Origin: Branchiostoma floridae
Taxonomy: Eukaryota; Chordata; Leptocardii; Amphioxiformes; Branchiostomatidae
DNA: 28,686 nt
Assembly (NCBI RefSeq): GCF_000003815.2
Contig: NC_049989.1
Coordinates: 4,146,265 to 4,174,950, forward strand
Direction of reading: 5' to 3'
Below are positions 1 to 11,076 of this stretch, one piece after another. The position numbers were made by a program, and so were the translations under genes. Position 1 is the stretch's first letter, and the number at the start of each line of letters is the position of its first letter. The notes under the pieces are model-generated. The model saw nothing but the letters and a program-made list of their open reading frames with translations. It ran no database searches and was not told the DNA's origin.

Positions 1-1449
1 GCCACACATCAGTGTGACCGCAAGGTTATTTCACACAGTTGACACAATTTTTTGGTGCAATCTGGCATGGTTGCAGGTAAACAGTAAGATTCTCACTTTA
101 ATATATATATAGTGCTGTTAATTTACAGTGGCATACAGGCTTCAGACAGAATTTTGAACTTTGGCTTTAAAGTCCATCAAATATCTCCTGATTGGATAAA
201 CTGTTAGCTTCTATACATTCTGTAACTTTACACTTGCAAGCTAAAATACATCAAAAACCATGTCTTTGGAGACAGAACATAGTCTAAAACACACTGTACA
301 AATCACCATAGTGCTAGCATACACTACATCATACAGGGTTTTTTTTTCATCAAGGCACAAACATGTTTGCAGCATAATTTGAATCACCACCATCCAATCA
401 GACCACACCTAGGTTTGACCAATCATGTGGCTGATAGATCATTGCTATGGCAACAACAGCAGGGAAGCAGATATCAATGAAGGGTATCTGTGAAAGTTCT
501 TTGGAATTAATTCTTTTCTTACTCTTACACACTTAAGATAATAGCTGTTGCCATCTAGGCTACATTAAAATCTAATTGCTAGTAGCATTGAAACTTCATT
601 TGCATATATATATAGAGAGAGAGTTTAGAATTTGCAAAAGAAAAATAAGAGAAAACCAATTGTTTGATACAAATGTAAAAGGAAACTTCCTTCCTTACAC
701 ATCAAGTGTAGTGACATTACACGTATTCGCCTATAAATAGTTAAATTTTACATTTGCAAAAACTTGTGGTGTTTGAGTACAGGAATTTATTTTCATCAAT
801 TCCTCTGAATATCATTTTGACACTTAACAACATACACAAGGAAAAAACTTACAGTTACAAAGCTCATATTACATATAGATACAATTTACAAGGTTAGAGT
901 TGTGATTCTTACCCTGTGACATGATTGTTCAAAGAATTCCCACCATCATTATAGTTTCTAACAGATTCAGTGCAACACTGCAAGCTGGAAGTGAAACATG
1001 GCAGGAGACCATCCTTTTCAACAGGGGTGCCGAAGTATTCATGCAAATTTTTTTACAGAATTCATACAAAGTGCAATCCATTACTAAAAAACATACTAAT
1101 CGTATGGAATTCATACAAGACTTATATGTATGTCGAACAATACTATTAGTAAGGATCGTATAAATTCCATATGTATGTTTCTTACTAGTGAATCATATGA
1201 TTTCTATAAAATCTGTATATTTCTAAGAAACATACAAATTTTAAGGATTTCATACAAGACTTACACAATACTATGAGTAGTAAGGATTGTATATATTCCA
1301 TAAAATTTGTGAATCATACGATTTCCATAAAATTTGTATGTTTTGTAGCGCATGAATTCCATTAAATTTGTACGCATTCTAGAAAACTTGTATTGATTCC
1401 GTAAAGTTTGCATGAATACACCATAGTTCAAGGTCAAACATCTTGGAGG
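1..1449 (-). other. 3' UTR and downstream flank of the RNF34/RFFL-like gene
   Basis: No coding region is visible. The stretch lies directly after the minus-strand stop, so at least its right part should be 3' UTR. A minus-strand AATAAA (TTTATT on the plus strand, 786-791) could be the polyadenylation signal, which would end the transcript near 760-775. This is not secure because the region is A/T-rich and such hexamers arise by chance. The part from about 1050 to 1400 is an A/T-rich repeat, listed separately. Confidence 0.4.
1112..1360. repeat. Imperfect A/T-rich tandem duplication in the 3' UTR
   Basis: Two diverged units begin with the same 10 bases, CATACAAGAC, at 1112 and 1251. Each continues through an AATACTA.GAGTAGTAAGGA-like block and an ATTCCATA block. 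Shorter relatives of the CATACAA/TTGTATG motif lie on both sides, so single strands could pair locally. It sits where the 3' UTR of the RNF34/RFFL-like mRNA should be. No transposon family recognised. Confidence 0.55.
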
Positions 1450-4400
1450 TCATGACTTGAAGACGTGAACAGCTCGGACCACGTACTGGCGACAGATGGG
1501 ACATTCGTTCATCTGTCGTCCGCATTTGGTACAGGTGACCATGTGTCCGCACTCCAGGAGTACGCAGTCTATGGCAGCATCCATGCAGATTTTACACAGG
1601 CTGTCTTCAGGGACAGAACTATCTCCATCCATTCCCTCACCTGGAACAGTGGGCAGACACAGCAGTTAGATTCTTGAACCCAAACAGCTCTGAAACATTT
1701 CACTGATGAAATTAGCTGAAACAGTACTTGACTTGACTAGTACTGATGTGAACCTTGCCACATTGGCAACTCGAAGTATTTTTTATTCAGCCTTCTGATC
1801 ACAATTCTGAAAAAAAAAACACCACTACAATATAAATACCAAGTGTTTGTTTTAGCTTGTATGCAAAATAATGAGTAAATTTATGATAATTCGAAAGTTA
1901 TTTTTGACTGCTCAAATTCCTGCCCAACGAATACTTAGATTTGCATGTAATCCTCTCTATCACCCTGCAGCATTGAAGAAGCATTGATGACAGATCTGTT
2001 GGAGTCAACAAACCACAACACAAAACCCAATGCCATTATCCTCCCCATGTCAAATTCCAAATTGTCTTTGTCTCTGTCAGCAGGGCTAACTCTTTGAAAT
2101 AGCCACAGACTAGTTGGGCAACCCTTGCTGTGCGTGCTGAACAGCCAAATTAATCAATAAATAAAATTTAAAAAAATAACATTGCAGATCCCTTACCCTC
2201 TGTGGAGTCCGTGGGGATGTTCTGTCTGGACTTGTACAGTCTCCTCACCCTCTCCACCAGCTCTTCCTTCTCCACACAGCCTTTGTAGTCTACAAAGTTC
2301 GCTGACAGGATTTCCTTCAGCTGTCTGACTGTCAGATCCTCCACCTCGTCTACACTACTGAGGTCCGTTAGAGAAGTACGTCTCTTTGGCTGACTGGGCT
2401 GTTGACATAAGCAAGAACAGAACTATATCAAAATGTTGGAGACTATACTTCTTCATAACAAAGCAAACATAAGCTATACGATCTCACAACTCTGCAAAAT
2501 CTGAAGTTTTTTTGAAGGCCTTGTTTCATTAATCAAGAAAAAAAGTGCTTGATTAATATTACATGTGTCCATTGATCATTTCCTGTCACTCTAAGGTGAA
2601 TGCAAGTGGCATATAAAAAATATTTAACTGCAAAAACACAGACAAAAACAATACCTCCACATGAATTATTAGCCTCTTCCATAGGTCCAATGACCAAAGA
2701 GATGTCTGCTTAATGACTACTTCTACCACATCTGACCTCTAATTTTTCCCGCTCTGGGAAGTCTGACCTTTGCAGTCATCTTCCCACTCACTTCCTGCCA
2801 CTCAACTGCCAGTGTATTGAAATGACTACAAACCCAAACCAACCTACACCAACACACATACCCAAAAACAAAGACATGTAGTCAACCATAGGACAAAATC
2901 CAGAGACACCACTGTGATTTTGGACTTGGAGTCTTATCTTACCGGAGCTTCCTCATTTGAAGTACTTGTAGTACTACTTGGTTCGCTGTCTTCTCTCTCT
3001 GAAAACACGTGTCGAGCCATTTCATCCCGTAGCCGCCGTAAGGTGTCTGTGAGCTGCTCCTCTGCCCCGGAGGTTGCTGATGTGTATGTAGTCGATGTGT
3101 GAGAGGAGAATGTGGAGGAGCTGAAGTTGCTGTTGTCACCAGCTGTGCTGTCCTCGGCAGCTCTTCTGCGTGCCTGTATGAAGAGTAGAGGGTAGTACAT
3201 TCAAGTTATAGTAACTTATACCATATACGCATGTACTACAATACTTTGCTTTGAAATCTTATACGCATTCTTTTTCACTACTGTTTGAAGAATAGAACTG
3301 TAGAACTAAAATCACAATAGTAAACCATATAAAGTACATTTGAGTCTTTTAAGCAGCATGTTGCTATGAAAATATTAATTATTTCAATTAATTAATTAAA
3401 GAGTACTTTGGTAGTTTAGCACAATACTGAATGCATTTTGATATACCCGAGACATGCGTGTTTTACTTCCTAAAATTTATATCTATCAGAAAACAACACT
3501 CTCTTGTAGAGCTTAGAATTCCTTTAACAACCCTTAGACATCTTACATGCAACAAGACAACCCAAATTACAAAAACATGGTTATTATCATACAACTAAAA
3601 TCAACCAAAAAGATTTAATACAGTAAACTTTCTACTACCACACCTCAGCCTGTTCTCGCTGTTCCTCCGCTGTTCTTCTCGTCGTCTCATTGGCCGAATG
3701 TCTCATGATCAACTCTACCAGCTCGTCCTTCTCTGTACACATGTCCGACGGAATGTGCTTTGTGGTCAAGAACTGGCGTAGATCCTTCACTCGTAGGCGT
3801 CGGAGCTCGCTGCGCTCCATCGGGTTGAGGGAGAAGACACGGCAGCGGTTGCACCGCCGGCGGTCCCGCGTTCTGTCAGCCTCATTGAGCAGGCAGTTGT
3901 CACAGTAGAGGCTGTGACACTGGAAACATTTGTGCTGGAACACATGTACAGAGGATGGATACGTTAGCTTCTGTATCTGTATCTGCAATGTATATAGGAG
4001 GCTTCACTGCTCTTGGTGTAACACATGTACAGGGGATTGATATGTTAGCTTCTGCATCTGTATCTACAATGTACAACCGGATAGTGAGCGAGTGAGTGAT
4101 ATAGGAGGTTTAACTGCTCTTGGTGTAACACACCAGCTTTGCAACCATCTGGAACGACAACAGTTGGTTATATCCTGCTGAACAGCCTGTAACACCTAAT
4201 CTTTGTGCTTCTAGCTACAACCACTGTTTCAATATATACACTGGCATTTTGACCGAGCAACAATCAAATCTTATTCTATATATTTCAAGCTCTTGTTTTT
4301 TGTGTGCGAGATTATAGTTTTATTCTAAAAGCTTTCAGGTGATCAGCTTGGTACTATTTTGTCTGATCAGTTCATTACAAAGTCATCTGGCTTTGAATAT

Positions 4401-7400
4401 TTTATGACTTGGCCTGCTTACCGACAAAAGAAAAGGCTACTATTCAGATAAGTACAGGATTTAGCAATAATGGAATCTGACAGGATGTACAATTAGTAAG
4501 TGCCATGCTTTACATAAAGACATTATGATATACTGCAGGAAACACCTGTCACTGTGGTTATGTTTGTGTCACTTGATTTGACTGATTATAAAACTTCCAT
4601 GCATTTTGTTTTATATTACATACTTCACGGTACGAGTAGAGATTGCAATCAGATAGAATCAGCAATTCTACCAGTAGAGATCCCGATTAGAGTCCCGATT
4701 AGGGTGGCATTCCACTTATTACTTCTAAATCCATGGATTCAGTACATCTACAATGTACTACAGTGACAAGGATTCGGGCTATAAAGTTCTGTCTTCTAAG
4801 AAAATATCTTTAGATATACAAACATACAGACTCTGATTTAAGAATTTCTACCTATGCAGCCACATTGCAGTCTCTTCTAGTGCAGTCTCTTCTTCTTACA
4901 CACACATACACAAAGACACATAATATGATTGTTCTAAAATCCTTTCATGGCATTGACGTAATTTCTACTCGAGCACCATCATCCACTTGCCTTACTCAGA
5001 ATTACCAAATCTAAACATGGAAAACCTGACCTAAAACAAACTTTCAGCTCCATGTGTTTCTATGGACATAGACAGCAGAACCATGGCATGTATGTTATGT
5101 GGCTAACATCAGTCGTCAAGGTGAACTAGGCTTTACTAAACAGTCTGTTGTAAACTAACTATGGCCTTGCCCTAAACTAACCCAGGCATTATCATGCTTC
5201 CTATTTTCTAGAAAACACTGAGTCAGTTCTGAAGCTTGTCAATAAGTACCAGGTACCTGTTTACTTAAGGTAAGACCTACATCCTCAAAGCTAAAGCATT
5301 AAGCAGGTCAGGGTGTGGAAAGGAAAATATTTCCTAAGTAATGTACACTACAAAGCTCACTGCGCTTCACTAAGTGAAAACATCCATCTTGGACTAGTGC
5401 CAAAGTAGCCATTAGTGTTTTGAGAACTGTAGTTTTGAGTGAAGCCCTGAGCCAAACTCACAAGTTCTCCAATATATTTGATATATATACATTAAAACAA
5501 GAATCACAAAAAGGGCTGTCTACAGGACATGTATCTCTTCCATCTCAAGCTTGTTCGACCAGGAAAAAAACTTTCCTTCAATCCATCCCCAAAATATCAA
5601 CTTCGTGACAGGAAATTGAGGAAAACAAATTTTTGTAATACTGAAATGACAGATTTGACAACGAAAATTAACAACATGTGGTCCAAAAAAAGTAGGACAG
5701 AAAGCAATCTTAAACTGGAAACAGTCCTGATCACGACTCCCCCCCAAAATGGAAATAGGTACCTGGGTATAATACTAACATTACCTTTAACAACTCCTTT
5801 TTGGTAGGATTCTCCTGCGAACTTTACTAAGCACCAATGATTTACATTATCTAGGCCCAATGACATGGGCAAAACATGACACATGGCCTTTCCCGGAGCT
5901 GTAACCATATAAATAGGATAAACAGATCATGCATTAAGTATGAAAACCCCTCACATTTCATAGCCACTAATACTACCCGGGGTACTAAACAAATCTTAGC
6001 AGTAAATGCATTTATATACAAAGCTGGTATCTGTGATATGATCAAGTGTATGTTATGTGAATGCCAGGTGCATGTGGTAGTGCATGTTGTTCCAGATGCT
6101 TTCATTTTCCCACTGGTAATCAACTAAGCATGTGGAACATTTGTACACATGTACGTAATATATTACATCATACAGAGAAATAGTTGTGTAACTTCCTTAT
6201 TGCCACTTGTTGGTAAATTCTAACTGTTGGCAACACAAAAGAAATCTACCATCACCTCATCTTCCACAACATGATCTGAACCGTATCGTGTCTATCAACA
6301 AAGAGAACAAAGCAGCCCTTACCTTTCTTCTTAGAATATGGAAGCTACGATCACAGTTTGAACATGGCATTCTGCCTCCTACTTTTCACTACATTTATAT
6401 TTGTCTCTTTCGCAGCTCACAGCATCTAGCTTGTACTTTGTACCATGATGGCAATAGGCAGTGTGGGCTGTACTAAAGAATGGCAGGGGGGGAGTTTCGT
6501 ATTGGTCATTCCATTTACTCTACAAATTTGTTTAAGCCCAGAAATAGCTCTAGCATACTATTTCCTCCAAAAACATTCTCACTTATACAATAAAAACACT
6601 GTTTTAATGGCTTTGAGTATAGCAAAAAGTGCAAAGTCATGCTTTTAGCCATTACCCACTAGAGTTTGCAAGTGGTACATTCTAATTCTATTGACAGAGG
6701 GTACTTGGGCGAAACCAACATTCTAGGAAGGGGTGTCAATGCTGTCAAATAATAGAGTCGACCATCCCTTTTCTTCTTCTTGTATGTTTTCTAAAAATCC
6801 TGCTGCATAGACCTTTTTGTTTTCCCAAAATATATTTCTGATGGATAGATATCAAGCCCACACATTGTTGTAATATTTCCCAACCCTCTGACTGTTGAAT
6901 TATTCAAAGCTAATTAGAAACCACATGACAGTAGTCCAACAAGCAAACACTCAGCATGATGGGAAGGGTGAACACTTGATCCCCCTGGGAACAGGCTAAA
7001 GATAGCTGGTCTCATCAGCTGGGCTGGGGCACTGTCACTGGAGCATGCTGTGTGTCATCACTAATCTCCAAGCAGATCCTACGATGGCATAAGACAGTAC
7101 CAAACTGGCCAACAGCAAGTGTAGTCAGCCAAGAGGTGTCCAATTGCCATGTAGGCAAACACACTCCTAAGCCGGCTTCACTTCTCTGCCAGCTTTTGAT
7201 ACTACTGTAAATGCATTTAAGTTTGCTGGGAGTTAATTTCGCGGTAGCGGGAAAAAGGACTTTTCTCGGTGGTTTTAAATTCGCGGTAACACCATAGACT
7301 GCAGTCTAATAGTAATACCATAATTGAAAAATGTTTGCGGTGGTTTTAAGTTCGCTGTGAAGCGGTCGCTGCGAAAACCGCAAAGATTAATCCACCGCGA

Positions 7401-8415
7401 ACATTTCTGCATTTACAGTATCTCATGCTACTGTAGGATCTGCTTGGAGATAATGTCATCACTACTGTTGATTAAGTTTGTTTCCCAAATGGAAAACATA
7501 TCGTTTTGCTTGCTTGTGTGTTCTTGCCTGAGTACCATCCTCCATAGTACCGCTGGCTCATGATCAATCCTTTCGCTTGCTTCTGTGGCTAGCAAGTGAA
7601 AGGATTGAGCCAGGGGTACTATGGAGGATGTACTTGGGCTATGTGTGTTTTTCTTCTTCTATCATTAACCAATTTATTTTATCACTTCAGGAAATACATA
7701 TCATCTGCCAGTATTTTTCAAAGATTCCTGGGAAAGATCCCCAACATACAACATAAAGAGTTGCCGTATAAAGAGCTCACTTAAATATACATAATCTTCA
7801 AAAAGAAAGTAAAGTGTTATCATACATGTAGGTTAAGTGAGAAACTTAAGGATTGGGCCAATGAAACAATAGTTCTTACTTCTTTGGCAAGAAAAATCTG
7901 TTCACTTGAACGGACTTTGCTATTTGTGCATTGCATAATCAATAATGTCTGGGCATTTCATCAGCCAGAAGTGCTACATACTAACATAGGAAGCAAAAGT
8001 GAAAGTGTTGTAACAGTTATCATATGGATAAAATTTCTTATTTAGATAGATAAATTCAAACAGACAGCAGTCACCAAAACTCATTCCCTAGTAATTTTCT
8101 TAGTACATGTAATAATCATAAAAAATGCATCTACAAAGCCGTCATTAACTAATTTAGTCTAATACATGTACAGTAGTAAAAAAACCAAACATTGGCACAA
8201 AAATGTACCTTTTTCCTAGTTGTAGTGAAGTTTAGTGTACAGTTTTCACATCTCCCTGCCGTGACATCCTCCCTGCTCCTGCTGCCAGGGCGCTGGTTTG
8301 AAGCTGACGTGCCGGCTCGAGGTGTGGCCGAGCGACCTGCGTAGAAGCCATTGGGACGACTGCCGGACATAAACTCAGGCGGCATATTGTCTGCTTTGAT
8401 GACCACAGCACCCAT
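1450..8415 (-). CDS. RNF34/RFFL-like: RNF34/RFFL-type E3 ubiquitin-protein ligase (FYVE-like + SAP-like + RING)
   Basis: Five coding exons on the minus strand: 8415-8209, 3934-3644, 3173-2943, 2398-2197 and 1640-1450 (stop 1452-1450). All have GT/AG borders and compatible phases (0,0,0,1), giving 373 residues, the usual length for RNF34/RFFL. Residues 56-100 hold eight cysteines spaced C-x2-C-x12-C-x2-C-x4-C-x2-C-x13-C-x2-C, a FYVE-like zinc finger split by the first coding intron. Helical SAP-like segments lie at about 109-145 and 264-300, separated by a Ser/Thr-rich, acidic linker. A C3HC4 RING (C326, C329, C341, H343, C347, C350, C357, C360) is followed by the family's C-terminal tail [10 protein letters not shown]. 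Known family role: endosome- and membrane-associated E3 ligases that ubiquitinate caspases, p53 and surface receptors. The ATG at 8415 follows an in-frame TGA and a likely acceptor (AG at 8425-8424), so at least one more 5' exon lies upstream; a different, upstream start cannot be excluded. One pre-split RNF34/RFFL orthologue is likely. Confidence 0.93.
2711..2798. repeat. Dispersed repeat, copy 1 (RNF34/RFFL-like intron)
   Basis: This stretch resembles 13813-13909 in an NCBP3 intron, in the same orientation. Shared blocks include TAATGACTA, CTCTGACCT or TCTGACCTCT, and TCATCTTCCCACTCAC near the end. The similarity covers roughly 90 bases with substitutions and small gaps. Two copies at unrelated loci imply an interspersed family, probably a short non-autonomous element; I cannot name it. 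Confidence 0.5.
3940..4128. repeat. Tandem duplication abutting a splice acceptor of the ligase gene
   Basis: Unit A (3940-4020) and unit B (4021-4128) both start ACACATGTACAG and end CTGCTCTTGGTGTA. They share TTAGCTTCTG.ATCTGTATCT between. Unit B carries an extra segment of about 27 bases (around 4073-4099). Unit A begins five bases from the acceptor AG (3936-3935) of the exon encoding the second half of the FYVE-like finger, so the intron's branch-point region is duplicated. Confidence 0.75.
7064..7451. mobile_element. Old foldback element interrupted by a younger MITE
   Basis: The left arm 7064-7125 and a split right arm (7175-7204 joined to 7421-7451) are imperfect reverse complements. 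The outermost 19 bases, 7064-7082 and 7433-7451, match perfectly. The right arm pairs properly only when the intervening 7205-7420 element is removed, including across the join, where GTACCAAA on the left faces TTTTGATAC on the right. The older element is therefore a foldback or terminal-inverted-repeat element. Family unknown. Confidence 0.65.
7203..7420. mobile_element. MITE with CTGTAAATGCA termini and TA target duplication
   Basis: The termini TACTGTAAATGCA (7203-7215) and TGCATTTACAGTA (7408-7420) are perfect inverted repeats. The outer TA on each side fits a TA target-site duplication, as in Tc1/mariner-like insertions. The interior repeats phrases such as TTCGCGGT and GCGGTGGTTTTAA in both orientations. 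There is no coding capacity, so it is a non-autonomous element. Its insertion point is confirmed by the older foldback arm that it splits. Confidence 0.72.
7531..7634. mobile_element. Foldback hairpin element
   Basis: Arms 7531-7580 and 7592-7634 are near-complete reverse complements around an 11-base loop. For example CATCCTCCATAGTACC on the left faces GGTACTATGGAGGATG on the right, and CAATCCTTTCGCTTGC faces GCAAGTGAAAGGATTG. The left arm has an extra ATGAT-like insertion. It looks like a small transposable foldback rather than an RNA gene, since the arms differ by indels. Confidence 0.55.
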
Positions 8416-8625
8416 GTTCACAACTGTTGGACGTCAGGAAGTCAAGAAAGAAAGACTTTTGGGCAGAATCCCTGTTGATGAGGTTGTAGTATGCTGTTCT
8501 TCAACTTCAAGTGTACATCTTCACATGCTGAGTATTTCTGTCTGTGCTGCAAAGATATCAAAGATGACAGTTTACAATTTGCTATTTCTATTCAAAGCAA
8601 ACTGTGTCACTACATTACATACTTT

Positions 8626-8700
8626 GACTTTGACTTTATTTGGATCCACAATTAGCTTCTATTAGCCATTCTTCCTGTGATCCTCCAAATAAAATACATC
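8626..8700 (-). mobile_element. Probable 3' tail of a LINE or SINE retroelement
   Basis: Read on the minus strand, a short leader is followed by GGATCCAAATAAAGTCAAAG and a short tandem AAAGTC repeat. A terminal AATAAA plus a simple-repeat tail is typical of the 3' ends of CR1-like non-LTR retrotransposons and the SINEs they mobilise. No reverse-transcriptase remnant is visible upstream, so the element is either a 5'-truncated copy or a chance tail. Confidence 0.35.
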
Positions 8701-8890
8701 AATACGATATCACATAACGGCCATGACAGAAATACTACAAAAAGAATCACACTAAAATTATATCAGATACATCATACATATGTAGGCAAAACACTGAATA
8801 TTATCAATACAATAACAATCTATAACATTCCAGTATTTTGTGTAAACATCACAAGACATTGTAAAGACAGGTTGCCAACAGCAGCTGCTG

Positions 8891-8927
8891 GTCTCCATGG
8901 CTACAGCTGTGTTGTTACCATGGTTAC
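8891..8927. promoter_or_regulatory. RFX-type X-box palindrome with adjacent half-site
   Basis: GTTACCATGGTTAC (8914-8927) closely fits the symmetrical X-box bound by RFX factors. A diverged half-like site, GTCTCCATGGCTAC, lies just upstream at 8891-8904. It is in the upstream region or first intron of the ligase gene. One motif match of this length can occur by chance or within a retroelement, so function is only a suggestion. Confidence 0.3.
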
Positions 8928-9885
8928 ACATTCAGGCTACCCAACTTCCATTAGAGCCAAAGTGAGATGCCCTTTGGCATTTCAAAGCTCTTTTCAGTTA
9001 ATCACATTCATTGAAGAGTTTCTTTTGACATCTTCCATTCTCAGAATTGCTTTAAAAATGACTGCCTTGTACTTACTGGTGCCTTGACAATATCAATAGA
9101 TGTTACATACACTACAAAATCTTGAATTCCGACCAGTTTGAATCCCAGCCGAGCTTTTGATTGCCTGAATTGTTCTTCTCTTTCTTGTTCAGATACTAGG
9201 CAAGACCCCTCATTTTGGAGTTAACACCTAGATATGCCTAGTACATGTACAAGACATAGACAAGATTTTGGTAAGAGTGGTGGGCTCTTTAATATGCTCA
9301 TGTTAGAATCCACCATTGTTTCTTGTGTCAGAATCCACCAAACAAGTGGTTCTGCTAGAATTGATAGTTCCTTGGGGGAAGCGTACAAGTGAGGCCAATG
9401 TGCGGAAAAGTATGCTATTAAAGCTCGTGGTAGAAAGCCAGAGCAAGGGATGGGGACCCTAGCATGTACAAGTGGTGGTTGGATCATGGGAATTTGTTGG
9501 ACAATCTTTGTCGCGTTTGCTGAAACTCCTTGGTATATGAGGTTAATGGCTCATAGGAAATCCTTCAGGGACATTCTTGAGGCAGCAGAGAAGGCCTCAT
9601 GTTGGTTGTGGTTCCATAGGGGGGGGTGACCTTGGAAGACCTTGGTGTCCTTAGCTGGGTTCACCTGGGTGAAGGTGTATGGTGATTAAAGAACCCGAAA
9701 CACCCAGTGACCCCGGGTTCATCACTAATGATGTGTCCTTGTCACACTGTTAATTTTTATAATTAGAGTGTTCTACTTCTAGAAAGGAAGCAAGTTGTTC
9801 CCATGTTGTTTTTATGGTCATTAAGATAACATTACTCTACAACACCTAGATGAACCTCCTTGGTGACACCATTGACACCTCAAAA

Positions 9886-9912
9886 CTACCTACCTACCTA
9901 CCTACCTACCTA
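9886..9912. repeat. (CTAC)n microsatellite
   Basis: Six to seven tandem CTAC units, uninterrupted. Confidence 0.9.
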
Positions 9913-10641
9913 GTCCCTTGACCTCCAGGTCGTTGGGGGGACAAGGTAGACATGATGATCGAGAGTTGCCTCCAGTTACCTCAAAACTACTGGCACCTTA
10001 ATGTTGTCTTAGATCATCCAAGGAGGGAAAATGGACATTCCTTGGGTCATCACAGAAGCTACTTTCATCAAACTTGCAACTGCCACATTGCTATGGTTAA
10101 CTTTTATGCTACCCCTAAATGCAAATCGTATTATTTCTGTAACAGATGTTGTTCAACCATGCAAATAACTGTAACCAAGGCTGTAAATCAAGTCCATTAT
10201 CAACTTGAGACCACTTGTTGTTTGTTTGGTTCCCCTTCATCAAACACTGTAGTAACTTTACACAGTTATGACGACCATTAAGGGCGCTTTCTTACGTGAT
10301 TAAGAATACGACACATTCATAGCAACGCTTGCGTCTTTGTCGGCAAGGAAATGAAATGAAATGTCGTCAGTGGGAATTTTTTCTCTCGATTCTTAGTCGT
10401 TCACACGACTTGCACTTCCAAATGGGCGGCGTTTCTTCACAAAACTCAGTCAGCAGAGACATAGCTGCCTCTACTGTCTAACAGCTCACACATCAAAGAG
10501 CAGGAGAATATCATCAAATCACGCAAGATGTTAACGACTGACCTGATCTAAGCCAGAGAACGGCGACAAGGGAGTTCTGTCTCCTGTTGCTTTTCACCTG
10601 AGGGCCATCTTGAAACTAGAGCTTAGGTGGAGGTGGTTGTA

Positions 10642-10649
10642 TGACGTCA
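10642..10649. promoter_or_regulatory. CRE palindrome
   Basis: TGACGTCA is a perfect full cAMP-response element, the CREB/ATF site. It is about 30 bases from a YY1-like motif and about 430 bases upstream of the NCBP3 start codon. This is the usual promoter-proximal setting for functional CREs, but occupancy is not shown. Confidence 0.4.
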
Positions 10650-11076
10650 CTGAGCTCTCGGTCCCAGCTAATCGTTTGGTGTCAAGGATGGTTTTATGAA
10701 GGTCGTGGACAAAAATAGGAGTGTTTTAGATCAACAAAAGTTGTATATAATGTTATTTCCTCTTTTTTCCTTTTATACTCGTTTCTCCGTTGACATATAT
10801 GCAGCAGTGACTACAAAACTGTTGGAATTAGGGAACGAGAGTATTGACGCAAGTTGATTGACCGCAGACAAATGCACAGTGGAATCGTTCTTCAAGTTGC
10901 TTCACAGATATGAAGCCAATTTTACACATATCTTTTTATTGTTTATTACAATTTATATGTTAGATATATGTTACCTTCACGGTTTTACCAAAATCTGCTC
11001 AAAGCAGTGAAATGTGTTGATGGAAGATGTTTTCATTTTGCGGCGCTCGTTACTTCCTCAACACAAAGATCCAAAG

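Larger units (their letters stand above)
3935..8208 (-). other. First coding intron of the ligase gene (4.3 kb)
   Basis: It interrupts the FYVE-like finger between residues K69 and H70 in phase 0. Apart from the tandem duplication at its 3' end and the nested inverted-repeat elements at 7064-7634, I see no gene. The open frames in 4550-6650 and 7320-7780 are short, have no family similarity that I recognise, and have no conserved splice structure. Confidence 0.6.
8424..11076. promoter_or_regulatory. Divergent upstream region between the ligase gene and NCBP3
   Basis: The two genes are head-to-head with 2.66 kb between their start codons. A perfect CRE (TGACGTCA) lies at 10642-10649. A YY1-like CAAGATGGC reads on the minus strand at 10612-10604 and is followed on that strand by possible donors, so a noncoding first exon of the ligase gene may start here. 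A second YY1-like AAGATGGCG overlaps the NCBP3 start codon. No gene is visible; the 136-residue open frame at 8677-9087 has no recognisable domain. A (CTAC)n tract lies at 9886-9912. Whether one bidirectional promoter or two separate ones serve the genes is not decidable here. Confidence 0.45.

Noticed and set aside
8677-9087. 136-residue open frame on the plus strand in the upstream region
   Set aside because: No recognisable domain, no supporting splice sites or codon bias, and a composition typical of A/T-rich noncoding DNA next to a retroelement tail.
9570-9730. tRNA-like gene or tRNA-derived SINE around the GGTTCACC and GGGTTCATC motifs
   Set aside because: No A box at the right distance and no cloverleaf could be drawn.
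10604-10614. ATG in the minus-strand YY1-like motif as start codon of the ligase gene
   Set aside because: It reaches a stop within five codons. Spliced at the nearest donor it would be out of frame with the exon at 8423.
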